64,000 bases of DNA from the NCBI GenBank assembly GCA_018771605.1, contig CP076324.1, forward strand, positions 310,001 through 374,000. Reading direction: 5' to 3'. The DNA is from Aquificota bacterium. Its GTDB lineage: Bacteria > Aquificota > Aquificia > Aquificales > Aquificaceae. Of the stretch, positions 53,422-62,084 are shown in pieces. The notes under the pieces were generated by a model that was not told where the DNA came from, made no database searches, and saw nothing but the letters and a program-made list of their open reading frames with translations. The stretch's first letter is position 1. Each line of letters opens with the position of its first letter. Position numbers and translations under genes: made by a program.

Positions 53422-54195
53422 GGCTTTAAAAGCCTTTTTAAAACTTTCAAAAAGAGCTTTAGTATCAAAACAATTCCTTTCCTGGCACACTTGGGGAAAG
53501 CAGGGGCTACACTCCAAGGAAAGGCTTATCTGAAAGACCTTTTCTCCTATGGGCTTCCAAACTATTGGGTCTGTGGGACCATAGAAGATGAAGGTGGGAA
53601 GACCACAGTAGCTTGCAAGGTGAGAAATTCCGCTGTCATTTCCCACAAAAAGCCTTGCGCCCTTTAGTGCCTTGGCTATCTCAAGAGGGGAAAAGCTTTC
53701 AAAGTAGTTTTTAACATAATCCTTTAGCCATTGGTCCGCTTCACCTATAAAATACACCGTTTTAAAGCCCTGCCTTTTTAGAAAGTCTTCTACCATAAGG
53801 AAAAGCTCAAGGGGTGGGTTTTTCTTTGGGGACCCGCTGGAGGGATGAAGCACGGCGCAGTCTTGTAAAGGGCTTTTTTCAAAAGGCTCTATGGGCAAAA
53901 TCTTAGAAAAATTACCAGATAGCTTAAGGCTTCTAAGGTAGTGTTCCACAACCCATACCCTTTTTTCTGGAAAGGGCTTTACATTACCATCATGTGCTAT
54001 TATTATCCTTTCCTCAAACTCTCTTTCTGGCACTTCTGAGCTTACAAAATCCACCCAACCTATCTCCTTTGCTATGGAAAAGTAATCCGTATTTCCCACA
54101 GCCCATATGCTTTTACCGGACTTTTTTAAGACTTCAAGCATTGGGAAGGTTAGAAGTGTATCGCCAAGCCCGCCACGCCTATAAAACAGGAGCAT
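53413..54195 (-). CDS. Glycosyltransferase family 9 (heptosyltransferase-like)
   Basis: 260 residues. The N-terminal RRGGLGDTLLTFPML and the nucleotide-sugar motif VGNDSGISHLASYCGLPT, then FYGPTDP, are typical of GT9 enzymes that add ADP-heptose to the lipopolysaccharide core. Shorter than WaaC/WaaF (about 320-350). It faces the heptose kinase gene, which supports a shared role in surface sugars. C-terminal cysteines (CSPCFPQVCQERNC) resemble those of other GT9 members. Confidence 0.85.
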   Translation of the reverse strand: MLLFYRRGGLGDTLLTFPMLEVLKKSGKSIWAVGNTDYFSIAKEIGWVDFVSSEVPEREFEERIIIAHDGNVKPFPEKRVWVVEHYLRSLKLSGNFSKILPIEPFEKSPLQDCAVLHPSSGSPKKNPPLELFLMVEDFLKRQGFKTVYFIGEADQWLKDYVKNYFESFSPLEIAKALKGARLFVGNDSGISHLASYCGLPTFIFYGPTDPIVWKPIGEKVFQISLSLECSPCFPQVCQERNCFDTKALFESFKKAFKALK

Positions 54196-54218
54196 TATAA
54201 AAAGTTTATACCTTAGGT

Positions 54219-54224
54219 TATAAT
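54219..54224 (+). promoter_or_regulatory. -10 box before the 110-residue protein and pgk
   Basis: TATAAT followed by AAGGAGG and a GTG start at 54246. No clear -35 box. Confidence 0.45.
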
Positions 54225-54245
54225 TCTCTATAAGGAGGTAGTCCT

Positions 54246-54578
54246 GTGAAAAACACCCTTGACCTTAATCTCATGGAAGAATTTTCAAACCTTGAGTATT
54301 TTGTAGTAAAAGCTCCAGTGAACAGCCCAGAGTTTTGGAAGGAGTGGCAGGAAAAGTATTCCAGAGCCTTAATCTCAAGAATAGCTGTAAAAAAACTCCT
54401 AAAAACCAGAAGGCTTACATATGAGGAGATCAAAAGGTATAAGGCTCTGCTGGAGGTTTATGAGGACTTAGTCCTATACTTAGAAAGCTTAAAAAAGCTT
54501 GCCCTCAACTTAAGAGGTGTCTTTGAAGTCAATGAAAGCCCTGAGTTTGATGATGAAGATATAGACTTTGATTTTTAA
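54246..54578 (+). CDS. Hypothetical acidic helical protein
   Basis: 110 residues with a GTG start supported by AAGGAGG 9 nt upstream. Predicted mostly helical with no membrane segment; the last 12 residues are nearly all Asp, Glu and Phe (FDDEDIDFDF). I do not recognise a family. It is 11 nt before pgk and probably cotranscribed. Confidence 0.65.
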   Translation: MKNTLDLNLMEEFSNLEYFVVKAPVNSPEFWKEWQEKYSRALISRIAVKKLLKTRRLTYEEIKRYKALLEVYEDLVLYLESLKKLALNLRGVFEVNESPEFDDEDIDFDF

Positions 54579-54589
54579 AGGAGGTAGAA

Positions 54590-55780
54590 ATGCCCTTTAG
54601 GAAAAAGACCCTAAGGGATGTGGATGTTAAGGGTAAAAGGGTGCTTGTAAGGGTAGATTTTAACGTGCCAATGGATGAACTTGGAAACATTGAGGATGAC
54701 ACGAGGATAAGGGCAAGCCTTCCAACCATTGAATACCTTTTGGATGCAAAGGCAAAGATCATCCTTATGTCCCACCTTGGAAGGCCAAAGGGGAAGGACG
54801 AAAGGTTTAGCCTTATGCCCGTGGCAAAAAGATTATCAAGATATCTAAACAGAGAGGTTAAAATGCTATCCGACTGCGTGGGGGAAGAGGTGGAAAAAGA
54901 AGTCTATAGCATGAAAGAAGGGGAGGTGGTCCTGTTGGAAAACTTAAGGTTCCATGAGGGGGAAAGCAAAGGAAGTGAAGAGTTTGCTAAGGCTTTGGCA
55001 AGGCTTGGTGAGGTTTATGTGAGCGATGCCTTTGGCACATGCCACAGAAAACATGCCTCCGTATACCTTGTGCCACAGATATTAAAACCTGCGGTTATGG
55101 GCTTTTTGCTTGAAAAGGAGATAAGCTATTTTGAAAGGGCCATGGTAAACCCACAAAGGCCAGTGGTGGCCATCATTGGTGGTGCCAAGGTCTCTTCCAA
55201 GCTGGGCATAATAAAGAACCTTCTCAAGAGGGTGGATAAGCTCTTTATAGGTGGTGCCATGGCCTTTACCTTTATAAAGGCATTAGGCTACAAAGTGGGA
55301 AGCTCCTTAGTGGAAGAAGACCTTCTTGATACGGCAAGGGATATACTGGAGATAGCCAAAAAGCTGGATGTAAGGCTCTATCTTCCTGTGGACTTTGTGA
55401 TAGGAAAAGAAGTTTCTGACAACACACCCACAAAGGTGGTGCCTTGGCAGGAAATACCCGATGGGTGGATGGGCCTTGACATAGGGCCAGTCTCTGTAGC
55501 CCTTTTGAGGGAGATCATCTCAGACGCCCAAACCATAGTTTGGAACGGCCCCATGGGAGTTTTTGAGCTGGATAGGTTTAAGGACGGCACCTACGAGACG
55601 GCAAAGATGCTTGCTCAGTCTCCTGCTCTTACCATAGCGGGAGGCGGCGATACGGACCATGCCATCCACAGGGCTGGAGTCTATAACGCCATAGACTTTG
55701 TATCCACTGGCGGTGGTGCCTTTTTGGAGCTTCTTGAGGGCAACAGCCTACCATGTATAGAAGTGTTGGACGATGCATAA
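54590..55780 (+). CDS. pgk: Phosphoglycerate kinase
   Basis: 396 residues. RVDFNVPMDE, MSHLGRPKG, SDAFGTCHRKHAS, GGAKVSSKLGII, VWNGPMGVFE and AGGGDT are the standard substrate and nucleotide sites. Interconverts 1,3-bisphosphoglycerate and 3-phosphoglycerate, here mostly for gluconeogenesis. AAAGGAGG precedes the ATG. Overlaps the next gene by 8 nt. Confidence 0.97.
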   Translation: MPFRKKTLRDVDVKGKRVLVRVDFNVPMDELGNIEDDTRIRASLPTIEYLLDAKAKIILMSHLGRPKGKDERFSLMPVAKRLSRYLNREVKMLSDCVGEEVEKEVYSMKEGEVVLLENLRFHEGESKGSEEFAKALARLGEVYVSDAFGTCHRKHASVYLVPQILKPAVMGFLLEKEISYFERAMVNPQRPVVAIIGGAKVSSKLGIIKNLLKRVDKLFIGGAMAFTFIKALGYKVGSSLVEEDLLDTARDILEIAKKLDVRLYLPVDFVIGKEVSDNTPTKVVPWQEIPDGWMGLDIGPVSVALLREIISDAQTIVWNGPMGVFELDRFKDGTYETAKMLAQSPALTIAGGGDTDHAIHRAGVYNAIDFVSTGGGAFLELLEGNSLPCIEVLDDA

Positions 55781-56573
55781 CATAGAGCTTTTCTTGAGAG
55801 TGGCCAAGGAAGCAAGCCTTTTGGGAGGGCTTGTTTTAAAGGAGTTTTACAGGAGAGAAGACAACAAGGTTATGGAAAAGGGTGAAAAGGACGTATACAG
55901 CCTTGCGGATAAGCTCTCAGAAGAGAGGATAAGGGAGCATATACAAAAACACCTTCCAGACCATCTTGTGGTAGGTGAAGAAGAAGGTGGTTCAAGCGAT
56001 GGAGACTACGTTTGGTATATAGACCCCCTTGACGGCACTAAAAACTACATAGCAGGCTTTCCCATCTTTGGCACTTCTGTGGGCCTTCTTTACAAAGGAA
56101 AGCCCCTTGTGGGAGCCGTTTATCTTCCTGCCTTTGATAGCCTCTACTGGGCTGCCGAAGGCCATGGTGCCTACAAAAACGGAAAGAGAATAAGTGTTAG
56201 GCAGAAGGAAAAACTAAAAGAATGTTATGTGGCCTACGGCTATCCTTCAAGGGCCAAAAGAGACCTAAATGCCTACTGGAACATATTCAAAGAGGTCTTT
56301 GATAAAGTAGGAGCCATGAGAAGGCCGGGTGCGGCCGCCGTAGACCTTTGCCTTTTGGCCGAAGGTGTCTTTGATGGTCTCTTGGAGTTTGAACTAAACC
56401 CTTGGGATGTGGTAGCTGGAACGCTTATAGCAAAGGAGGCAGGAGCAAAGGTAGCCCTTAGCAAAGGCTTTTCTTTGGGGACAGATGTTTATGCTGGCAA
56501 CGAGATTTGCTTTCCCTTTATAGAAAAGGTGATTAAATTAAACCTTGAGGAGTTTCATGAGCTTGTTTTTTGA
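55773..56573 (+). CDS. suhB: Inositol monophosphatase family protein
   Basis: 266 residues. The metal sites are complete: GEEEGG, WYIDPLDGTKNY and NPWDVVAGTLIAKEAG. In thermophiles this family often also acts on fructose 1,6-bisphosphate, which would fit its position after pgk, but the specificity cannot be read by eye. Confidence 0.9.
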   Translation: MHNIELFLRVAKEASLLGGLVLKEFYRREDNKVMEKGEKDVYSLADKLSEERIREHIQKHLPDHLVVGEEEGGSSDGDYVWYIDPLDGTKNYIAGFPIFGTSVGLLYKGKPLVGAVYLPAFDSLYWAAEGHGAYKNGKRISVRQKEKLKECYVAYGYPSRAKRDLNAYWNIFKEVFDKVGAMRRPGAAAVDLCLLAEGVFDGLLEFELNPWDVVAGTLIAKEAGAKVALSKGFSLGTDVYAGNEICFPFIEKVIKLNLEEFHELVF

Positions 56574-56597
56574 ATACAAGAAAGGGGGAATAGGGCT

Positions 56598-57476
56598 ATG
56601 AAATTTCTTGTGCCAGTGGATTTTACCGAGATAACAAACCCGCTTTTGAGGATTGTTAAAGCCTTTGCTCAAGCCCACAGTGCGGAAGTGGACCTACTCC
56701 ATGTGGTCTCCCCAGTTTTATACCTTCCCTATCCAGAAAGCTTTGGCATGGCTACCGTTGACATGAGCCTTTTAACAGAACTCCAAGAGAGGCAAAAGGA
56801 AAAGGCAAAGGAAAAACTTGAAGGCCTTGTGGAGTTTTTAAAGCCCTTGAAGGCAAGCCTTTATGTGGAGGTGGGCGATCCAGCGGAGGTAATTCTTGAA
56901 AAGGAAGGCTCATACGACCTTATCTTTGTGGGAAGCCACAAAAAAGGCCTTGTGCAAAGGATACTCATAGGCTCCACCACAGAAAAGGTTGTAAAGTACT
57001 CTCACAAGCCTGTTTTTATACTAAAGGGTAGGGAGCCAGAAAAAATAAGCAATGTGCTTATAGGATATGATTTTTCTGAGTATGCCAACAAGGCCTTAAA
57101 CTTTGCCCTAAGCCTTCTAAAGCCCTTTAGTCCTCATATCTTCTTGGTCCATGTAGAAGAAACCATAGAGCTTCCTTTAGTGGAGGGCATAAGGGATGTT
57201 TTGAGTCAAAGGTATAGGGAAGAGAAGGAAAGGCACATAAAGGAATTGGAAAGAAGGATAAAAGAAGAAGGCTTTGAAGTAGAATCTTACATTCTTGAAG
57301 ATAGGTCCCCCGCCGATGGCATAAAGAGGTTTTTAAAGGAAAAGCCGAATATGGACCTCGTGGTCCTTGGAAGCAGAGGCCTCTCTGGCCTAAAAAGGGT
57401 CCTTCTTGGAAGCACCTCCTCCGAGCTTATGAAAGGCTTAGAGATACCTATGCTTATACATAGGAGCTTAGAATGA
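56598..57476 (+). CDS. Tandem universal stress protein
   Basis: 292 residues, two Usp domains (about 1-145 and 148-292). Each ends in the ATP-binding pattern: GSHKKGLVQRILIGSTTE and GSRGLSGLKRVLLGSTSSE (G-x2-G-x9-G-S/T type). ATP binding is likely, more clearly in the second domain. Cytoplasmic. The stop overlaps the next TPR gene (ATGA). Confidence 0.9.
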   Translation: MKFLVPVDFTEITNPLLRIVKAFAQAHSAEVDLLHVVSPVLYLPYPESFGMATVDMSLLTELQERQKEKAKEKLEGLVEFLKPLKASLYVEVGDPAEVILEKEGSYDLIFVGSHKKGLVQRILIGSTTEKVVKYSHKPVFILKGREPEKISNVLIGYDFSEYANKALNFALSLLKPFSPHIFLVHVEETIELPLVEGIRDVLSQRYREEKERHIKELERRIKEEGFEVESYILEDRSPADGIKRFLKEKPNMDLVVLGSRGLSGLKRVLLGSTSSELMKGLEIPMLIHRSLE

Positions 57477-59107
57477 GGTTCCTCTTCATAACACTGCTTT
57501 TTGGTATAGCCTTTTCTTACAACCCCTATATGGACTATATGCTATGCAGAGACCTCCAAGAAAAGGATCCATCAAAGGCTGAAAGCTACTGTCTTAGAGC
57601 CCTTGAGAGGGCACCCACGCCTACCCTCTATGTGGATGTGATAAGGCTTGAAATGAGGTCAAAAAAGCATGAAAAGGCCTTAAAGATAGCCAACGAGTTT
57701 AAAAACAAATACCCAGACATACCAGAGCCTTATCTTTTGCTTCACAGCCTCTATATGTCCAAAAAGGAGACTGAGAGGGCACTAAAGGTGCTTGAAGAAG
57801 GCTACTCTAAAAATCCAGAATCTAAGGAGATTATGGTCTTTTTGGCAGAGGACTATCTAAAAAGGAAAGATTTTGTGAAGGCAAAGGCTGTTTTGGAAAA
57901 CCTTGCCAAGATTAGCCCAGACAACCCACTACCCTACTTTATGCTTGCCCGCATAGCCCTATCGGAAGGAAAACAACAAGAGGCCATAGAATACCTTGAA
58001 AAGTCCTTAAAGATAAACACAAGCTTTGAAGCCAGCTTTATAACCCTTGGTAGCCTTTATGAACAAAGTGGAGAATACTCCAAGGCAGAAAGCCTTTATA
58101 AGGATATTCTCAAAAGGGACCCAGACAACAGAAGCGCCCTTGAAAGGCTTGGCAACCTCTACCTTATAACCAACAGGTATGAGGAGGCAAAGGAAATATA
58201 CAAAAGACTGGCAGACCTATACCCAGATGGAAACTACCTCTATCAATACAGCCTTGTGCTAATAAGGTCTGGAAACACCGCAGAGGCAAAGGAGATATTG
58301 GAAAGGCTATACAAAGAAAATCCAGAAAACCCAGACATAGCATACACATATGCCACCCTTCTTGAGATGCTAAAAGAACAAGACAAGGCCCTTGAGGTCT
58401 ATTTAAACCTACAAAAAAAGCTTGGCAACAATCCAAAGATAATTGAAAGGCTTGCCAGCATATACATAGACAAGAAGGAATACAAAAAGGCGGAAGAATT
58501 ATTAAAGATAGGCCTATCTGTAGAGCCAAACAGCTATATGCTAAACCTCCTTATGGGAAGCCTTTTGAATGAAAAGGAAGATTATGACAAGGCACTAAAG
58601 TATATAAACAGGGCCATAGACCTAAACCCAAAGGACTATAGGGGTTATTTTCTAAGGGCCATAGTCTATGACAAGAGGGGAGAGATCATTTCCGCCGAGA
58701 AGGACCTAAGAAAAGCCCTTGAGCTAAACCCAGAGGATCCAGACCTTTTAAACCATCTTGGCTATTCTTTGCTTTTGTGGTATGAAGGTGCAAGGCTTGA
58801 TGAGGCAGAGATGCTAATAAAGAAGGCTTTAGAAAAGGACCCAGAAAACCCAGCCTTCATAGACAGTATGGCATGGGTGCTTTATTACAAGGGTGAGTAT
58901 AAAAAGGCCTATGAACTACTTTTGAAAGCCCTTGAGAAGGAAAAGGAAGACCCAGTCCTCTACGAACATATGGGCGATGTGCTTTCAAAATTGGGACAAG
59001 AGGAGAAAGCGCAAGAATATTACCAAAAGGCCTATAGGCTTATTCTTGAAGGCAAAAGAGGCGAGCCAAACCAGAAAGAAAGGCTTAAGAACAAGTTAAA
59101 AAGGTAG
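57473..59107 (+). CDS. Secreted TPR-repeat protein
   Basis: 544 residues. A short signal sequence (MRFLFITLLFGIAFS) then about twelve to fourteen tetratricopeptide repeats, such as AKAVLENLAKISPDNPLPYF and ALKYINRAIDLNPKDYRGYF. Two extra cysteines lie near the mature N-terminus. Probably a periplasmic scaffold. The stop abuts the LptF/G-like gene, so a role in envelope assembly is possible, as inference from context. Confidence 0.88.
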   Translation: MRFLFITLLFGIAFSYNPYMDYMLCRDLQEKDPSKAESYCLRALERAPTPTLYVDVIRLEMRSKKHEKALKIANEFKNKYPDIPEPYLLLHSLYMSKKETERALKVLEEGYSKNPESKEIMVFLAEDYLKRKDFVKAKAVLENLAKISPDNPLPYFMLARIALSEGKQQEAIEYLEKSLKINTSFEASFITLGSLYEQSGEYSKAESLYKDILKRDPDNRSALERLGNLYLITNRYEEAKEIYKRLADLYPDGNYLYQYSLVLIRSGNTAEAKEILERLYKENPENPDIAYTYATLLEMLKEQDKALEVYLNLQKKLGNNPKIIERLASIYIDKKEYKKAEELLKIGLSVEPNSYMLNLLMGSLLNEKEDYDKALKYINRAIDLNPKDYRGYFLRAIVYDKRGEIISAEKDLRKALELNPEDPDLLNHLGYSLLLWYEGARLDEAEMLIKKALEKDPENPAFIDSMAWVLYYKGEYKKAYELLLKALEKEKEDPVLYEHMGDVLSKLGQEEKAQEYYQKAYRLILEGKRGEPNQKERLKNKLKR

Positions 59108-59950
59108 ATGTTGTTCCGTTGGTTTTTCTGGAGATTTTTAAAGCTTTCTCTTTTGATATGCTTCCTTTTTAACTTTCTCTTTCTTATATTTCAAGTAATA
59201 AAGCTTGACCAAATAATATTCCGGCTACCATCTAAGGAGTCTTTACCTTTCCTATTGCTTTGGTTTTTTTATTACTTTTTATACATGCTACCAATATCTC
59301 TTTTTATAGCCTTTTCCCTTAGTCTTTTTGAGTTCAAAGAGAGCAAAAAGTTGCACGTAATACAATCTTTTGGCATAAAGCCAAGCTATCTTTACACAAA
59401 AAGCGTAACATATTTATCTCCAATTCTACTTGCTTTGGTGATTAGTTCTATTTTAATAAATGAAGAACATATAGGTTATCTTAGAAGACAGTTAACGATT
59501 AAGTATTACACTCTTATGCTAACCTCTATATCACCTAAAAGCTTCCAAAGCTTTGGACAGTTTACCCTTTATGTGGAGGGAAGGGATGGAGATAGGCTTG
59601 AAGGAATTTTCTTTAAGTTCCAAGAGGGTGTTGTCGTTGCCAAAAAGGCCTATGTAAAGGATGAGGAGATCATTTTTGAAAAAGGTTCTCTTCTTACCCA
59701 AAGGGAAGGCAAGACCTTTTCTACAGACTTTGAGAATTACAGCCTAAACCTTAAGATGGTTATGCCAAGGGAAGACATAAAAAAGAAATACACGGTGAGC
59801 ATAGTTAACGCCCTTTCACCTTTACTTCTTTTGGCCATTGCCTACCTTTTGGTGCAAGTGCTTGAACATCACCATAGGTTTTACTATATGGTGGGTCTTA
59901 TATCCATACTGTATGAGCTTATCCTCTTCCTGCTGAAACAGAGACTATAA
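59108..59950 (+). CDS. LptF/LptG-family (YjgP/YjgQ) permease-like protein
   Basis: 280 residues: about three N-terminal helices, an extracytoplasmic beta domain (about 130-220) and two to three C-terminal helices. IAFSLSLFEFKESKKLHVIQSFGIKPSYLYT is the cytoplasmic coupling helix of the family (quoted for its SFGIKP core). Shorter than E. coli LptF/G (about 360). Works with LptB in lipopolysaccharide export. ATG directly follows the previous stop. Confidence 0.78.
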   Translation: MLFRWFFWRFLKLSLLICFLFNFLFLIFQVIKLDQIIFRLPSKESLPFLLLWFFYYFLYMLPISLFIAFSLSLFEFKESKKLHVIQSFGIKPSYLYTKSVTYLSPILLALVISSILINEEHIGYLRRQLTIKYYTLMLTSISPKSFQSFGQFTLYVEGRDGDRLEGIFFKFQEGVVVAKKAYVKDEEIIFEKGSLLTQREGKTFSTDFENYSLNLKMVMPREDIKKKYTVSIVNALSPLLLLAIAYLLVQVLEHHHRFYYMVGLISILYELILFLLKQRL

Positions 59951-60032
59951 TAACGCCTCTAATTTTTAATCAAATTTTCATCTTCGGTTAGATAATCTAT
60001 TATTTAACCAAAAACCTTAAGGAGGTAGAAAC

Positions 60033-60254
60033 ATGAAGAAGGTACTTTCTTTGCTACTTGCAGTAGCCTTCGCAGGTGTAGCAATGGCAGAACAAGCAAA
60101 GCCTGCTGAGCCTGCAAAGCCAGCCGAGCCAGCAAAGCAAGAGCAAAAGCAGGAGCAAAAGAAGGAAGAAAAGAAGGCTCACAAGAAAGCTCACAAGAAA
60201 GAGGAAAAGAAGGAAGAAAAGAAAGAGCAAGCTCCTGCAGAGCAAAAGAAATAA
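60033..60254 (+). CDS. Small secreted Lys/Glu/Ala-rich protein
   Basis: 73 residues. A signal peptide (MKKVLSLLLAVAFAGVAMA) is followed by PAEPAK repeats and then a low-complexity Lys/Glu/Gln stretch (KKEEKKAHKKAHKKEEKKEE). No cysteines, no fold expected beyond helix. A perfect AAGGAGG site and its own terminator suggest a well-expressed single gene. Function unknown; it could be a periplasmic polyelectrolyte or spacer protein. Confidence 0.8.
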   Translation: MKKVLSLLLAVAFAGVAMAEQAKPAEPAKPAEPAKQEQKQEQKKEEKKAHKKAHKKEEKKEEKKEQAPAEQKK

Positions 60255-60263
60255 GCATCTTAT

Positions 60264-60279
60264 GGGGGCTTTTGCCCCC
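60264..60279. terminator. Bidirectional terminator
   Basis: GGGGGC TTTT GCCCCC, followed on the plus strand by TACCTTTTT and on the minus strand by a weaker A/T stretch. It separates the Lys/Glu-rich gene from the convergent DUF3108 gene. Confidence 0.8.
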
Positions 60280-61031
60280 TACCTTTTTAAAACCCTCTTA
60301 AGCAAGTATCTATCACCTTCAATTCTCTCAAGCCTTGCAGAGGCGGAACCTATAACAAACTTAAGCTCCATCCTAACAGGCACATTAGTTTCTTCATCAA
60401 TCCATAAATACCATAGCCCTTTTGGCTTTAAAAGACCTTTTGTCTCAATGTTTGGATAAACTTCTATCTTCCTTGCCTTGAATTCACCCAAAGGTGTTTC
60501 TACTACCTCTATGCCCTTTACACTGTAGGGCAAAAGGTATTCTTTGTCATCGTAGAACATCTTTACCGTGCCTTGGCTTGTCTTTGAGCTGTCCCTGTAG
60601 AGTATTAGGCTTGCGGTGTATGGGTCTACAAAGCCTCTATATTCATACTCCTTCTCTTCCTTTTTCTCTATCTCATCGCTTAACTTTACATACTTTATCT
60701 CTTTTACCTTTATCTTATGGTTAAAGATGTACTCCTGATACCTTTTGAACTCTCCTTCCTCTTGGTAATATACAAAATGCTTCGGCTTTAGGTCGGGCAA
60801 TATTATAGTGGCTCCACCTCTGTTATAAACTCTCTTTACAAGCTTTCCTACGTTTATGGTCCTTACAAAGCTCTCCGTTTTGAGATGGTTGTTTTCCTGC
60901 TTGTAGGTTATGCATGTCTCCGCCACTGGAAAGAAAAAGAGATAGGCTCTGTAGCATGCCTTTAGTTCTTGGGAAAAGGAAAAGGAAGAAAGGCTTAGAA
61001 GGACTGCAACTGTCTTAACTGCTCTATCCAT
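60279..61031 (-). CDS. DUF3108 family exported protein
   Basis: 250 residues. Signal peptide (about 1-21) then an all-beta domain with VKRVYNRGGATIILPDLKPKHFVYYQEEGE and the end GLWYLWIDEETNVPVRMEL (in part), the DUF3108 pattern. Likely periplasmic. Function unknown. It overlaps the preceding TPR gene by 37 nt. Confidence 0.8.
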   Translation of the reverse strand: MDRAVKTVAVLLSLSSFSFSQELKACYRAYLFFFPVAETCITYKQENNHLKTESFVRTINVGKLVKRVYNRGGATIILPDLKPKHFVYYQEEGEFKRYQEYIFNHKIKVKEIKYVKLSDEIEKKEEKEYEYRGFVDPYTASLILYRDSSKTSQGTVKMFYDDKEYLLPYSVKGIEVVETPLGEFKARKIEVYPNIETKGLLKPKGLWYLWIDEETNVPVRMELKFVIGSASARLERIEGDRYLLKRVLKR

Positions 61032-61318
61032 GACCTGAACTCTTCTGCCATACTTGGATGGTTGTATTTTAGTGCTTTTTCTATTCCCTCTTGAAGGACC
61101 TCTATGGCCTTTTCATACTCTCCCAGCTCCTCATAGCACTTTGCCAGAACTCTATAGCCTGCGCCTTCATCCTCTTTTAGACTCATATACCTTTCCATAT
61201 GTTTTATGGTGTTCTCGTAGTCTTTTAGTTTGTAGTATTCAAGGGCCAAGGAATAGTGGGCAAGTGGGTTATCTGGTGATTTTTCCAAAAGGCTTTTGAA
61301 GTATTCAAGCCTGTCCAT
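60995..61318 (-). CDS. Small TPR protein
   Basis: 107 residues with two to three TPR units (NPLAHYSLALEYYKLKDYEN and GAGYRVLAKCYEELGEYEKA). Cytoplasmic by the lack of a signal. Overlaps the disulfide oxidoreductase gene by 14 nt and the DUF3108 gene by 37 nt; the three form one leftward unit. Confidence 0.82.
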   Translation of the reverse strand: MDRLEYFKSLLEKSPDNPLAHYSLALEYYKLKDYENTIKHMERYMSLKEDEGAGYRVLAKCYEELGEYEKAIEVLQEGIEKALKYNHPSMAEEFRSWIEQLRQLQSF

Positions 61319-61979
61319 TTTCTCTCCTCATCTTTTCATAAGCTGAGATTACATAGCCAAGGAAGTTGTTCTCTGGCTGTGCGCCCACAAACTCCACCAA
61401 TCCGTTGTTTATAACTATCTTTGGCACACCTACCACTTGGAACCTTTCTGCCAAATCCATGTTTTCGTTGGCATCTACGATAATAGCTTTTATGTTATCG
61501 TTTGCCAGAGCAAAGTTCATGGCCGTTATGGCGGCGGAAGGACAATATCCACAGGAAGTGGTTACAAAGACCATTATCTCTATTGGTAGGTCTATGGACT
61601 TTAAAAGTTCTATGGTTTTTTCTGAAAGCTTTGGCTCCCTCTTGGAAACCTGCACTATGCCCTGCACAAGGGTAGTGAATTCAAGCCCGGCCGGTAGGCC
61701 TATATACCTTATGCCATAATCCTTATCACCCTCTATAACTATGGTAGGCACCCTTTCAATTTGGTATGCCTGGCTTATCTCCCTATCTACCAGTGGAGAG
61801 TATATGTTTAGTTTTATCTTTTCTTGTGCCACTTCTGCCAACTCTTTTAGAAGGTCCTCTGCAATCTGACAGCTTTCGCACCCTATGGCTTGAGAGAAGA
61901 GCTTTAGATTTACAGGATGCACAAGCTCTTTGGAGAAAATATCCCTTAGCTGGGCCCTTACTTCAAGGTTTAAAAGCAT
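61305..61979 (-). CDS. Protein disulfide oxidoreductase (PDO, tandem thioredoxin fold)
   Basis: 224 residues in two thioredoxin folds, each with an active site: CESC (Cys34/Cys37) and CGYC (Cys143/Cys146). Both cis-proline loops (ERVPTIVIE, VGVPKIVINN) are present. This matches the PDO family of thermophiles, including the Aquifex enzyme, which supports disulfide-stabilised cytoplasmic proteins. GGAGGTG precedes the ATG. Confidence 0.95.
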   Translation of the reverse strand: MLLNLEVRAQLRDIFSKELVHPVNLKLFSQAIGCESCQIAEDLLKELAEVAQEKIKLNIYSPLVDREISQAYQIERVPTIVIEGDKDYGIRYIGLPAGLEFTTLVQGIVQVSKREPKLSEKTIELLKSIDLPIEIMVFVTTSCGYCPSAAITAMNFALANDNIKAIIVDANENMDLAERFQVVGVPKIVINNGLVEFVGAQPENNFLGYVISAYEKMRRENGQA

Positions 61980-62042
61980 CTTTCACCTCCTTTAGAGTTT
62001 TATTATATTCTTAAAATTTACATCTTCCATATAAAAATTTGG

Positions 62043-62072
62043 TTGAGATAGATTATCAAAGGGAATTATAAT
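62043..62072 (+). promoter_or_regulatory. Promoter of the SDR gene
   Basis: TTGAGA (62043-62048), 18-nt spacer, TATAAT (62067-62072). The ATG at 62085 is 12 nt beyond the -10 box and no Shine-Dalgarno sequence is visible, so the leader is about 5-6 nt. Confidence 0.65.
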
Positions 62073-62084
62073 CTTTCTTTAGTC

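Noticed and set aside
53616-53635. GGTGAGAAATTCC inside the glycosyltransferase gene, like an IS end
   Set aside because: It lies in conserved coding sequence (around SHLASYCG), has no neighbouring IS-like sequence or target repeat, and is best seen as coincidence.
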